64,000 nt of DNA from positions 301,048-365,047 of the forward strand of contig JANSYN010000003.1 in assembly GCA_024742415.1 (NCBI GenBank), written 5' to 3'. Source of the DNA: Gammaproteobacteria bacterium (GTDB lineage Bacteria; Pseudomonadota; Gammaproteobacteria; Pseudomonadales; Halieaceae). The notes under the pieces were generated by a model, which saw nothing but the letters and a program-made list of their open reading frames with translations, made no database searches and had not been told where the DNA came from. The position numbers and the translations under genes are program-made. Below, piece by piece: positions 34,874 to 44,060 of the stretch (within the stretch, counting starts at the first letter, position 1; each line of letters begins with the position of its first letter).

Positions 34874-36130
34874 ATGGAACTTCGCAATACCATCGCCTAT
34901 GCCGAAGAGCAGGCCCTGCTCGACCCCTACGACCTTGCCCTGGAAGACATCGACGTTGCCAATCCCTTTCTGTTTGGCCGTGATGTGCATGGCAAGTGGT
35001 TCAAACGCCTGCGCGACGAGGCGCCCGTGCACTACTGTGCGGACAGCTTTTTCGGACCCTACTGGTCTGTGACCCGCTACGAACACATCATGCAGGTGGA
35101 CACCTCACACCAGATCTACTCGTCGGAACCGGCGATCACCATTCGCGACACCATGGACACCATGCCCCTGCCAATGTTTATCGCTATGGATCGTCCCAAG
35201 CATGACGAACAGCGCAAAGTCGTCAGCCCCGTAACGGGCGCAGAAAACCTGCGTCGTTTTGCGCCCATCATTCGCGAGCGCACCATCGATGTGCTGGACA
35301 GCCTGCCGCTTGGAGAGAGCTTTGACTGGGTAGACAGGGTCTCCATCGAGCTGACCACGCGCATGCTGGCCACGCTGTTTGACTTTCCCTTTGACGAACG
35401 ACGCAAACTGACCTACTGGTCGGACGTTGCGACTGCCATACCCGGCATGGGCCTGATTGAAACAGAACAGGAGCGCCAGGACGTCATGCTGCAGTGCCTG
35501 GCCTACTTTACCGAACTGTGGAATGAGCGCGTAAACACAACGCGCGGCGATGACCTTATTTCCATGCTGGCACACGGTGAGGCCACCAAAAACATGCCAC
35601 CGGAGGAGTACCTGGGCAATTTGATGCTATTGATCGTGGGCGGCAATGACACCACGCGCAGCACCATGACAGCCAGTGTCTACACCATGCACAACAACCC
35701 CGCGGAGTTTGCCAAACTCAAAGCAAATCATGAGTTGATTGACACCATGGTGGCAGAGACCATTCGCTGGCAAACGCCACTGGCCCACATGCGACGCACC
35801 GCCAAGGAAGACACCCAACTGGGTGACCAGTTCATCCGCAAGGGCGACAAAGTCATCATGTGGTATGTGTCTGGCAACCGTGACGAGCGCTTCTTCGACA
35901 ACCCGGATGATTTTATTATCGAGCGCGACAACGTGCGCAAGCATCTGTCATTCGGCTTTGGTATCCATCGCTGCATGGGCAACCGACTGGCTGAATTGCA
36001 ACTGCGGATATTATGGGAAGAGATACTCAAGCGCTTCGAACGCATTGAAGTCGTGCAGGAACCGGACCGTACCATCTCCTCCTTCGTACACGGCTACACC
36101 GGCATGCAGGTGAAGTTACATCCACTGTAG
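34874..36130 (+). CDS. Cytochrome P450, CYP153-like
   Basis: About 418 aa from the ATG at 34874; a GTG at 34862 is the alternative. I-helix VGGNDTTRSTMTASVY, K-helix ETIR, and heme loop FGFGIHRCMGNRLAELQLRI. The heme-loop sequence with LRILWEEILKRF is typical of the CYP153 family, terminal hydroxylases of alkanes, fatty acids or related chains. The ferredoxin and reductase partners are not in the window. Divergent from the crotonase/CoA-ligase operon, which suggests joint use in degrading an alkyl chain. Confidence 0.9.
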   Translation: MELRNTIAYAEEQALLDPYDLALEDIDVANPFLFGRDVHGKWFKRLRDEAPVHYCADSFFGPYWSVTRYEHIMQVDTSHQIYSSEPAITIRDTMDTMPLPMFIAMDRPKHDEQRKVVSPVTGAENLRRFAPIIRERTIDVLDSLPLGESFDWVDRVSIELTTRMLATLFDFPFDERRKLTYWSDVATAIPGMGLIETEQERQDVMLQCLAYFTELWNERVNTTRGDDLISMLAHGEATKNMPPEEYLGNLMLLIVGGNDTTRSTMTASVYTMHNNPAEFAKLKANHELIDTMVAETIRWQTPLAHMRRTAKEDTQLGDQFIRKGDKVIMWYVSGNRDERFFDNPDDFIIERDNVRKHLSFGFGIHRCMGNRLAELQLRILWEEILKRFERIEVVQEPDRTISSFVHGYTGMQVKLHPL

Positions 36131-36249
36131 TGCTGGCATGAGTGCTGGCATGAGTGCTGGAATGGGTGCTGGAATGGGTGCTGGAATGAGTGCTGGGATC
36201 AGTAGTGGTGTGAGTGCTGGCATCAGTGCCGGAATCAGTACCGGCATGA
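36130..36249. repeat. 12-bp minisatellite, ten units
   Basis: Ten consecutive 12-base units of the form GTGCTGGMATGA start on the last base of the P450 stop codon. Units 1-2 and 3-4 are identical pairs and the later units diverge gradually (GTAGTGGTGTGA, GTGCCGGAATCA, GTACCGGCATGA). Since the period is a multiple of three, several frames stay open, but none looks like a gene. Confidence 0.95.
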
Positions 36250-36537
36250 GTACCGAGCCCCGTGCCGCACTGTAATGTCCGCTGTGATGAATGCCATGAT
36301 AAGCACCCCCAAGCAGCACCACGCCACTCCCATGCAGTGTCCGTGAGCACTGCCGCTCGACGTTGACAGCGTCGACGCTCATCACCAGCGCAGCGATGCG
36401 CTCTCCAGTGCCACTCGTGGCCTGTGACTCCCTGCAACACCGCTTGCTCGCCCAGACCCAACAGGCGCACTGGGCTGCTGGCAACAAGCTCGCCCGCGCG
36501 CCCTGCTTGCAGGGCACGCGCCAGGTTTTGGAACCGC
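36250..36537. other. Intergenic remainder downstream of the minisatellite
   Basis: Together with the repeat this is a 407-base gap between the convergent P450 and SDR genes. No supported ORF or hairpin terminator. Nothing further recognised. Confidence 0.4.
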
Positions 36538-37413
36538 CTACAACTGCGGGATTTCTGCCAGGTCGATGGGTAGTTCGGCACGGCCGATACGCGCGGCGCG
36601 ATCCTGCAACGTCGCCTCGGCTTCCTCAACACGGATCATGATCACGAAGTGCTTGTCGAGAATACCCTGCAGGCAAAATCGCGCCAGTTCATCGAGATCC
36701 TGGAACTCCAGTTCCATGCCAGCCGCCTGCGCGGCCACCTTGAAGTCCTGCACGGTAGGCACAGGGTCGTAGGGCTTCTCACGCGCGAGGTCTTTGGGAC
36801 GATTGCGATCGGTGGTCCAGATACCGGTGTCCAGCAATCCACCTGAAGGATAAAAAATGGACGCACCCAACTGGGTCCCCTCACTTTGTAACTGGGCTGC
36901 CAGACACTCGGTGATAGTTGATACGGCCGCTTTGCTGGACGCGTAAACCGACTGGTATGGCAGCGGAGAAATACCGCCGTCGCCGGAGGAGGTGTTAATC
37001 ACATGGCCCTCTTCGCCACCGGCAATCATGCGTGGCACAAACGCCTGAATGCCGTGGATAACGCCGTGCACGTTGACACCGTGCACCCACTTCCAATCAT
37101 TCACGGTTGTTTCCCAAACGTTGGCCGAGGGGGCGGCAACACCGGCATTGTTAAACAGCAAATGACACACCCCGTGCTGCGCATACACCTTTTCTGCCAG
37201 TGCATCGACCGAGGCCGGGTCAGACACGTCGGTGACCACACCGCTGATTTCACCGGCGCTGGCAAATTCCTCATTGACGCGATCCAGCGCACTTTGCTCT
37301 ACATCGGCGATCACCACTTTGGCACCGGCTGCCAACAATTCCTTGACCAGCGAACGTCCAATACCGCTGGCGCCGCCGGTGACCACTGCTACCTTTCCTG
37401 CGAAATCCTTCAT
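36538..37413 (-). CDS. SDR family oxidoreductase
   Basis: About 291 aa from the ATG at 37413 (MKDFAGKV) with CAGG upstream; the track start at 37608 is not credible. VAVVTGGASGIGRSLVKELL for NAD(P) binding, LLFNNAGVAAPS, and the active site YQSVYASSKAAVSTITECL. A C-terminal extension of about 50 residues (KVAAQAAGMELEFQDLDELA) goes beyond the minimal SDR. Substrate unknown; a hydroxyacyl or steroid alcohol is plausible. Divergent from yjbQ-glc. Confidence 0.92.
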   Translation of the reverse strand: MKDFAGKVAVVTGGASGIGRSLVKELLAAGAKVVIADVEQSALDRVNEEFASAGEISGVVTDVSDPASVDALAEKVYAQHGVCHLLFNNAGVAAPSANVWETTVNDWKWVHGVNVHGVIHGIQAFVPRMIAGGEEGHVINTSSGDGGISPLPYQSVYASSKAAVSTITECLAAQLQSEGTQLGASIFYPSGGLLDTGIWTTDRNRPKDLAREKPYDPVPTVQDFKVAAQAAGMELEFQDLDELARFCLQGILDKHFVIMIRVEEAEATLQDRAARIGRAELPIDLAEIPQL

Positions 37414-37558
37414 TGATACCTGTATCCTGTGAATGCGTGGGCTGGGAGTTATGCCACAGTTTTTGTACAGGCTCCACCCCGAACCCCACCGGAAGCGCCC
37501 ACAGGCGTCGCCGGTAGTGCAGAAGGTGGCCAGTGGGATAACATAGTAACCACTGTGC

Positions 37559-37981
37559 ATGCACAAGCGGCGAGCGAACGTGATCCAACAGCTATCCATC
37601 AACGTCAAAGGCCAGGGCCTTTACCCGATCACAACCGCGGTGGCGCCCCTGGTAGCCAATGCCCGGGATGCAGAAGGTCTGTGCACCCTGTTCCTTCGTC
37701 ACACGTCTGCCAGCCTGCTGATACAGGAAAACTACGACGACAGTGCCAGGGTTGACCTGGAAAACTGGCTGAACCGACTGGTCCCTGAAAACGATCCGTT
37801 GTTTACGCACACGCTGGAAGGCCCGGACGACATGCCCTCGCACATTAAGGCCGCACTGACGGCAACCACGCTCAGTATTCCCTTCCAGCGCGGTGAACTC
37901 ATGCTCGGTACCTGGCAGGGTATCTACCTGTGGGAACACCGCCATCACCCAGGTGCCCGCACCCTTGTGGTTCACCTGTGA
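37559..37981 (+). CDS. yjbQ: YjbQ/UPF0047 family protein
   Basis: 140 aa, the family's usual length. Conserved segments: FLRHTSASLLIQENYDDSAR, EGPDDMPSHIKAALTATTLS and GTWQGIYLWEHRHHPGAR. The conserved His and Asp residues form the active site of a small trimeric enzyme. Members show weak thiamine-phosphate synthase activity, but the physiological role is unclear. Its stop codon overlaps the GTG of glcD (GTGA), an unusual partnership. Confidence 0.93.
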   Translation: MHKRRANVIQQLSINVKGQGLYPITTAVAPLVANARDAEGLCTLFLRHTSASLLIQENYDDSARVDLENWLNRLVPENDPLFTHTLEGPDDMPSHIKAALTATTLSIPFQRGELMLGTWQGIYLWEHRHHPGARTLVVHL

Positions 37982-39441
37982 GCCAGCCCCCCCCGGGCAC
38001 GCGACCCGACATCGACAGGGCTGCACTGGCGGCGCGGATGACAGCCTGCGTAGGTGCGCACAATGTGCTCAGCGACCGGGAATCGATGCGCCCCTATGAA
38101 TGCGACGCCCTGACCCTGTATCGCGATATGCCGCTGCTGGTGGTGCTGCCTGAGAACGACCAACAGGTGCAGGCCGTGATGCGCTGCTGCAGCGAGTTGC
38201 AGGTACCGGTGGTCGCGCGCGGTGCCGGTACCGGGCTGACCGCCGGTTCCATGCCGCACCCTGAAGGCATACTGCTGAGCCTTGCAAAGCTCGACCGGAT
38301 TGTCCGCATCAGCCCGCAGTCCTGCTCCGCCACGGTACAACCGGGCGTGAGCAACCTGGCGATATCGGCGGCGGCCAGTCGCTACGGACTCTATTACGCA
38401 CCGGACCCTTCCTCCCAGATTGCCTGCAGCATCGGCGGCAATGTCGCCTCGAATTCCGGAGGCGTGCACTGCCTCAAATATGGCCTGACGGTACACAATC
38501 TGTTGTCGATGACCGTGATCACCGCGCAGGGCGAGCGCTTGCAACTGGGTAGTGCGGGCCTGGACAGCCCGGGGCTGGACATGATGGCCATCATGACAGG
38601 CTCTGAAGGTCTGCTCGGCATCGTCACGGAAATCACCGTAAAGCTGTTGCCACAGCCTCCCGCGGCACGCGTGTTGCTCGCAGGGTTTGACAGTATTCGC
38701 GCAGCGGGCGATGCCGTGGGTACCATCATCGCCGCAGGCATTATCCCCGCCGGACTGGAAATGATGGACGCGCTGGCCGTGCAGGCCGCCGAGGACTTCT
38801 GTCAGGCAGGGTACCCGCGCGCCGCCCAGGCGATTTTGCTGTGTGAGGTAGACGGTACCGAGCAGGAGGTAGAACAGCACACTGGCCGCCTGCATGAACT
38901 GCTGCAGCGCGCAGGTGCGAGCAGCCTGCACATTGCGCAAAGTGAAGAGGAGCGCGCGCTTCTGTGGCGTGGCCGCAAGGCTACATTCCCCGCCGTGGGC
39001 AGACTCGCGCCCGATTACTACTGCATGGACGGCACCATTCCGCGCTCCGCAGTCTCCACTGTACTGGAACAGATCGCAGGCTTGTCAAAACACTACGGTT
39101 TACGGGTCGCCAATGTTTTTCATGCCGGCGACGGCAACCTGCATCCCTTGATCCTGTTTGATGCGGGCGATTCAGAGCAGGTGCGCAAGGCGGAGTCCTT
39201 TGGTGCCCGTATACTGGAGCTCTGCGTGGCAGCCGGCGGCTGTATCACCGGTGAGCACGGCGTCGGCCTCGAGAAACTACGCCAGATGCCCGTGCAGTTC
39301 TCGCACGAGGAACTGCTGCAGCTGGAAGACATCAAGGCAGCATTTGATCCGGCACTCAACCTCAACCCCGGCAAGGGCGTTCCGATACTCAAGCGCTGCC
39401 AGGAGTATCGCGCACTACCGGGCCGGCACCAGCATGACTGA
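37978..39441 (+). CDS. glcD: Glycolate oxidase subunit GlcD (FAD-linked)
   Basis: About 487 aa from the GTG at 37978, which overlaps the yjbQ stop by four bases; the track start at 37930 would overlap yjbQ by 52. FAD-binding type-4 domain with VPVVARGAGTGLTAGSMPHP and QIACSIGGNVASNSGGVHCL. The C-terminus has NVFHAGDGNLHPLILFD and the GEHGVGLEK motif. Catalytic subunit that oxidises glycolate (or D-lactate) to glyoxylate, acting with GlcE and GlcF at the inner membrane. Followed by glcE with an 8-base overlap. Confidence 0.96.
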   Translation: MSQPPPGTRPDIDRAALAARMTACVGAHNVLSDRESMRPYECDALTLYRDMPLLVVLPENDQQVQAVMRCCSELQVPVVARGAGTGLTAGSMPHPEGILLSLAKLDRIVRISPQSCSATVQPGVSNLAISAAASRYGLYYAPDPSSQIACSIGGNVASNSGGVHCLKYGLTVHNLLSMTVITAQGERLQLGSAGLDSPGLDMMAIMTGSEGLLGIVTEITVKLLPQPPAARVLLAGFDSIRAAGDAVGTIIAAGIIPAGLEMMDALAVQAAEDFCQAGYPRAAQAILLCEVDGTEQEVEQHTGRLHELLQRAGASSLHIAQSEEERALLWRGRKATFPAVGRLAPDYYCMDGTIPRSAVSTVLEQIAGLSKHYGLRVANVFHAGDGNLHPLILFDAGDSEQVRKAESFGARILELCVAAGGCITGEHGVGLEKLRQMPVQFSHEELLQLEDIKAAFDPALNLNPGKGVPILKRCQEYRALPGRHQHD

Positions 39442-40510
39442 AACGCCGGAGCAGGACATCAGCCCAACGCTGCTGCAACGCATCACAGAAGCCGCCGCGC
39501 GACGAGAGCCGCTGCGCATTCACGGTGGCGACACCAAGCGCGACCTGCTGGGCAGGCCGGTCGCCGGCACCGCCCTGGACATCAGCGGCCACCGGGGCAT
39601 TGTTCATTATGAACCGGCCGAACTGGTGGTGAGCGTCAGGGCCGGGACAACCATCGATTACCTGCTGAGCGCGCTGCGCGAACAGGGGCAAACGCTGGCC
39701 TGCGAGCCTCCCTCACTGGGTGGTGGCGCCACGGTCGGTGGCACCCTGGCGTGCAATCTGTCCGGCCCCGCCAGACCCTGGGGGGGCGCCATGCGCGATG
39801 CGGTACTGGGCCTGGAGATGATCAATGGCAAGGGGCAGCGCCTGAACTTCGGCGGCACGGTTATGAAAAATGTTGCAGGCTACGATGTCTCGCGCCTGCA
39901 AGCCGGCGCCATGGGCACTTTGGGTGTGATTACGCAGATCAACCTGAAGGTCATGCCGCTGCCGGAATGTGTGCAAACACTGGCCTTTGAATGCACCGCC
40001 ATCGACGCACTGGGCATGATGCGCGAGCGCGCTCGCCAGGCGTTGCCCCTGAACGGCGCCTGCTGGCATGCGGGTGTCTTGCAGCTGCGCCTGGCGGGCG
40101 CAGAAACTGCCGTGACCCATACCGCCAGGCAGTTGGGTGGCCAGGCCCTTGCAGAATCCGACACCCTCTGGCGCGACCTGCGGGAACTGCGCCTGCCGTT
40201 GTTCACGCAAGCAACGCCGCTGTGGCGGCTCTCACTGGACCCCGCCGCCCCCCTGGACGATGCATTGACGGTCAGCGCAATCGATTGGGCCGGCGCACAG
40301 CGCTGGGTTGCCACAGAGGCAGATTTCGATACCGTGTGCGCCAGCGCTGCTGCGGCAGCGGGTCACGCCTGCCTGTTCAGGGGCGGCGAGCGTCACGCTG
40401 AGGTGCGCAGCCCTCTGCACGCGCCTGACGCGGCCATTCAGCAGCGCCTGAAACTGGCCTTTGACCCGGAGCGTATTTTCAACCCCGGCCGCCTGTATGG
40501 CTGGATGTAG
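39434..40510 (+). CDS. glcE: Glycolate oxidase subunit GlcE (FAD-binding)
   Basis: About 358 aa from the ATG at 39434; the track start at 39158 is inside glcD. FAD-binding segments PLRIHGGDTKRDLLGRPV, LACEPPSLGGGATVGGTLAC and GYDVSRLQAGAMGTLGVITQ are typical of GlcE. It ends FNPGRLYGWM. The protein pairs with GlcD and GlcF in the glycolate oxidase complex. Eight bases separate its stop from the glcF start. Confidence 0.95.
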   Translation: MTETPEQDISPTLLQRITEAAARREPLRIHGGDTKRDLLGRPVAGTALDISGHRGIVHYEPAELVVSVRAGTTIDYLLSALREQGQTLACEPPSLGGGATVGGTLACNLSGPARPWGGAMRDAVLGLEMINGKGQRLNFGGTVMKNVAGYDVSRLQAGAMGTLGVITQINLKVMPLPECVQTLAFECTAIDALGMMRERARQALPLNGACWHAGVLQLRLAGAETAVTHTARQLGGQALAESDTLWRDLRELRLPLFTQATPLWRLSLDPAAPLDDALTVSAIDWAGAQRWVATEADFDTVCASAAAAAGHACLFRGGERHAEVRSPLHAPDAAIQQRLKLAFDPERIFNPGRLYGWM

Positions 40511-40518
40511 GTACCATT

Positions 40519-41733
40519 ATGCACGTTGATTTGCATGCCACCCTGGCAAACGACAAGCGCGCGCAGCAGGCCGCCGAACTCACCACGGCCTGCGTGCACT
40601 GCGGCTTTTGCCTGGAAACCTGCCCCACCTACCTGGACAGGCGCGACGAGCGCGACAGCCCGCGCGGACGCATCTACCTGATCAAGCAACTGCTGGAAAG
40701 CGGCGAGGCGACGGACGTCTCACAGACGCACCTGGATCGCTGCCTGACCTGCCGCAACTGCGAAACCACCTGCCCTTCGGGCGTACAGTACGCGCTGCTG
40801 CTGGACATCGGACGCAGCCTGGTCGAGCCACTGGCACCGCGGCCGCTGTCCCAACGCGCCCTGCGGGCCCTGCTGCGTCGTGGTCTGACGCAACCGGCCG
40901 TGCTGGCATGCGGGCTGTGGCTGGCAAGGCTGGTACGGCCCCTTCTGCCGCAGGCACTGGCACGCAAGATTCCGCCGCGGCAGTCCACCGGTAAGCGGCC
41001 CGTGGCGGTGCATGCGCGCAAGATGCTGATATTGGAAGGCTGCGTGCAACGCGCAGCAACCCCGAGAACCAACGCCTGCGCCAGGCGCGTACTGGACAAG
41101 CTGGGTATCACCCTGGTCAGTGCCGCGCAGGCCGGCTGTTGTGGCGCGCTGAATCACCACCTGAACGCCCAGCGCGAAGCGCTTGAAGACCTGCGCCGCA
41201 ACATCGATGCCTGGACACCCGCTTTGGAAGACGGCATCGAAGCGATTGTCAGCACGGCATCCGGCTGCGGTGTGATGCTGGCCGACTACGGCCGCCTGCT
41301 CGCGGATGATCCCGACTACGCCCAGCGCGCGGCACGCGTCTCCGCGCTGCACAAGGATTTATGTGAAGTTCTGCTGGACGAAGACCTCAACCGCCTGCAG
41401 CTCGACACAACGATCGGCAAGGTCGCCGTACACACACCGTGTACATTGCAGCACGGACAAGCACTGCCCCATGCACTGGATGACTTGCTCAGCGCCGCAG
41501 GCTTTACGCTGGGCCAGCACCGGGACGGGCATCTCTGCTGCGGCTCGGCGGGCACGTACTCCATCCTGCACCCGGGGGCGAGTGAACGGCTGCGTGAGCA
41601 AAAACTGCAGCGCTTGCTGGAGGACTCACCGACACTGATCGCCAGCGCCAACATCGGTTGCCAGATGCACCTGCAGGCGGGCACGAGCGTGAGCGTCAAG
41701 CATTGGATCGAGTTATTCGACAGCGACGCCTGA
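40519..41733 (+). CDS. glcF: Glycolate oxidase iron-sulfur subunit GlcF
   Basis: 404 aa. Two [4Fe-4S] motifs at the N-terminus: CVHCGFCLETCPTY and CLTCRNCETTCPSG. Two cysteine-rich CCG domains follow (GCCGALNHHL; HLCCGSAGTYSILHP). It passes electrons from the flavin subunits to the quinone pool. End of the yjbQ-glcDEF unit. Confidence 0.97.
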   Translation: MHVDLHATLANDKRAQQAAELTTACVHCGFCLETCPTYLDRRDERDSPRGRIYLIKQLLESGEATDVSQTHLDRCLTCRNCETTCPSGVQYALLLDIGRSLVEPLAPRPLSQRALRALLRRGLTQPAVLACGLWLARLVRPLLPQALARKIPPRQSTGKRPVAVHARKMLILEGCVQRAATPRTNACARRVLDKLGITLVSAAQAGCCGALNHHLNAQREALEDLRRNIDAWTPALEDGIEAIVSTASGCGVMLADYGRLLADDPDYAQRAARVSALHKDLCEVLLDEDLNRLQLDTTIGKVAVHTPCTLQHGQALPHALDDLLSAAGFTLGQHRDGHLCCGSAGTYSILHPGASERLREQKLQRLLEDSPTLIASANIGCQMHLQAGTSVSVKHWIELFDSDA

Positions 41734-41856
41734 TCTCTTCCGATAACCCGTAACGTCTATTCGATTAGTTCGAGCATAGCGGCGCCGGGCGAGCGCCCCA
41801 CCGCGTGCACTTTCTGCTACAGTTTGGGTTTAACAACAACAATTCCAGGACACACC

Positions 41857-43530
41857 ATGACGCACAAACTGCTGCTGGATGCCGTTTACGAGTGGGAGCA
41901 AACCGCACCTGATCGCGTATACATGACCCAGCCCATCGGCAATGGGGAAGCCATTGACTACACCTGGGCAGACACCCTGCGTGAGGCGCGCCAGATGGCC
42001 GCGCATTTGCGCGCGCTGGATCTGCCGCCCAACAGCAATATCGCCATGGTGTCGAAGAACTGCGCGCACTTTATCATCGCGGAACTGGCGATCTGGATGG
42101 CGGGACACTGCACAGTCGCCCTCTACCCCACGCTCAACGCCGAGACCGTTGCCTATATCCTGGAGCACTCGGAAGCAAAGCTGCTGTTCGTCGGCAAGCT
42201 CGACAACTGGCAGGAGATGCAAAGCGGTGTGCCCGACGACCTGCCGAAGATCGCCTTCCCACTGGCACCGGACACCGACCTACCCCAGTGGGACGACATT
42301 ATCGCGCGCTATGAACCCATCGCCGACAACCCGTCTCCCGCAGGCGACCAGCTTGCGCTGATCTGCTATACCTCGGGCAGTACCGGCAAACCCAAGGGAG
42401 TCATGCACAGCTTCGCTACCGCCTCAACACCGGCTATCAACGGCATACGGGATCTACAACTCAGTGCCGACGATCGCATGCTGTCCTACCTGCCGCTGGC
42501 GCACGTGATGGAGCGGGCGATTGTAGAGTGTGCGTCGTTCTACTCGGGCTTCCGAATCTATTTTGCAGACTCGCTCGATACATTTGTTGAGGACCTCAAG
42601 CGCGCCCGACCTACCCTGTTTATCTCCGTTCCCAGGCTGTGGTTGAAATTCCAGATGGGTGTCTTCAAGAAGTTCCCCGAGAAAAAGCTGTCGCGCCTGC
42701 TCAAGCTGCCCATCATCGGCCGCAAGGTACGCGCCAGGGTACTGGAGGGCCTGGGGCTGTCACACGTGCGCCTGGCGGGCAGCGGTTCCGCCCCCATCCC
42801 GGCAGACCTCATCACCTGGTACGAGTCGCTGGGCATAGAAATCCTCGAGGGCTATGGCATGAGTGAAGATTTCGCCTACTCCCACGCTTCCAAACCCGAT
42901 GTCCGCAAAGCGGGCTATGTCGGCATCCCCAGCCCTGGTGTGGAAACACGCATCAGTGAAGATGGCGAAATCCAGATCAAATCGCCGGGCAATATGGTGG
43001 GCTACTACAAGGCGCCCGATCTGACTGCGCAGTGTTACACCGAAGATGGCTTTTTCAGGACCGGCGACCGCGGTGAATACTCGCCAGAGGGCCTGCTGCG
43101 CATCACTGGCAGGGTGAAGGAACTGTTCAAAACCAGCAAGGGCAAATACGTCGCGCCCGTGCCTATTGAGAACCTGCTGAACACCGATGCGCACATCGAA
43201 CTGTCCTGCGTTTCCGGGCCCGGCCGGCCTGCCTGTCACGCCATAGTACAACTGGCCGAAGACTTGCGCCCGCGACTGGCCAATGATGCCAGCCTGCGGC
43301 AGAGCCTGAGTGCCAAACTCGAGGCACTGCTGGAACAGGTCAATGCACAAATCGAGGAGTTTGAGGTTATCCAGTTTATTGCTGTCGTCGCGCAGGAGTG
43401 GGATATCGACAACGGGTTTCTCACGCCCACTTTGAAGATCAAGCGGGACGCTATTGAGACAGCCTACGCGCCCTATCTCGACGACTGGTACAACAGCGGC
43501 CAGCGCGTCGTCTGGCACGGCCTCGATTAG
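41857..43530 (+). CDS. Long-chain acyl-CoA synthetase/AMP-binding protein
   Basis: About 557 aa from the ATG at 41857; the track start at 41824 is upstream of the likely promoter end. AMP-binding P-loop CYTSGSTGKPKGVMHSF, motif YLPLAHVMERAIVECASFYS, adenylate motif EGYGMSEDFAYSH and TGDRGEYSPEGLLRITGRVK. Like FACS-type enzymes it lacks a separate ACP domain. The order YLPLAHVxER is typical of long-chain or very-long-chain ligases. Activates a fatty acid with ATP and CoA. Monocistronic, 123 bases after glcF. Confidence 0.93.
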   Translation: MTHKLLLDAVYEWEQTAPDRVYMTQPIGNGEAIDYTWADTLREARQMAAHLRALDLPPNSNIAMVSKNCAHFIIAELAIWMAGHCTVALYPTLNAETVAYILEHSEAKLLFVGKLDNWQEMQSGVPDDLPKIAFPLAPDTDLPQWDDIIARYEPIADNPSPAGDQLALICYTSGSTGKPKGVMHSFATASTPAINGIRDLQLSADDRMLSYLPLAHVMERAIVECASFYSGFRIYFADSLDTFVEDLKRARPTLFISVPRLWLKFQMGVFKKFPEKKLSRLLKLPIIGRKVRARVLEGLGLSHVRLAGSGSAPIPADLITWYESLGIEILEGYGMSEDFAYSHASKPDVRKAGYVGIPSPGVETRISEDGEIQIKSPGNMVGYYKAPDLTAQCYTEDGFFRTGDRGEYSPEGLLRITGRVKELFKTSKGKYVAPVPIENLLNTDAHIELSCVSGPGRPACHAIVQLAEDLRPRLANDASLRQSLSAKLEALLEQVNAQIEEFEVIQFIAVVAQEWDIDNGFLTPTLKIKRDAIETAYAPYLDDWYNSGQRVVWHGLD

Positions 43531-43544
43531 GGGCGCGGGGCAAG

Positions 43545-43565
43545 AATTGTGACATTTTCACACTT
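43545..43565. promoter_or_regulatory. Candidate operator upstream of rmf
   Basis: AATTGTGA-CATTT-TCACACTT: 8-base arms with one mismatch around five bases. The half-sites recall TGTGA/TCACA of CRP, but the spacing is one base short of the CRP consensus. It lies 230 bases before rmf and just after the acyl-CoA synthetase stop, in an otherwise featureless 264-base gap. Confidence 0.35.
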
Positions 43566-43794
43566 TGGTTATATCAGCATCACAACTTAGAGCAAAACAA
43601 TAGTCGACTTGCCTGCAGCGATTTGCTTCTATTTGAGTGTGCGCAGTGCGCACCGTCCAGCGGAGTCTCCTGCCGCTACCGGGGCAGGAGCCACCACAAC
43701 ACCGTTGGTGCAGTCACCAGAACAGGCCGGGGCAGGTGTGATCAGCGATTATCTCCTTGCCCTGCACTGGCATCTTGCCCAGGAGGCGCTATCT

Positions 43795-43998
43795 ATGAGA
43801 AGACAGAAACGCGATATGAGTTCCAGAGCCTACGACCGTGGTTATCACGCGGGGGTTTCCGGTCGCAGTCTGGACGATTGCCCACATTCAGATATGGAGC
43901 ACCGCCAGAACTGGGTTGCCGGTTGGCGCGAGGGACGTTCAGACCAGTGGGACGGCCTCACCGGGATCTCCGGCGTGCACAAGCTGCGCGCGCTTTGA
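43795..43998 (+). CDS. rmf: Ribosome modulation factor RMF
   Basis: 67 aa from the ATG at 43795, which has a near-perfect CAGGAGGC ribosome site; the ORF-track start at 43609 is an upstream in-frame codon with no such site. Sequence MRRQKRDMSSRAYDRGYHAG, then GRSLDDCPHSDMEHRQNWVA and GWREGRSDQ, matches RMF throughout. It binds 70S ribosomes and drives 100S dimer formation in stationary phase. About 12 C-terminal residues (GISGVHKLRAL) extend past the enterobacterial protein. Confidence 0.95.
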   Translation: MRRQKRDMSSRAYDRGYHAGVSGRSLDDCPHSDMEHRQNWVAGWREGRSDQWDGLTGISGVHKLRAL

Positions 43999-44060
43999 CC
44001 ACAGCGCGCCTGTCAATTATCGCGATTTAACCCGGGGGGTGCGGGGTACACTGCCGAGCG

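Noticed and set aside
36138-36273. Small peptide gene (Ala-Gly-Met-Ser repeats)
   Set aside because: Frame is open only because the repeat period is 12; no ribosome site and no terminator.
43545-43565. CRP binding site
   Set aside because: TGTGA and TCACA are separated by five rather than six bases, so it is kept only as a generic candidate operator.
43609-43794. Upstream part of the rmf ORF
   Set aside because: The perfect ribosome site and the family start both point to 43795.
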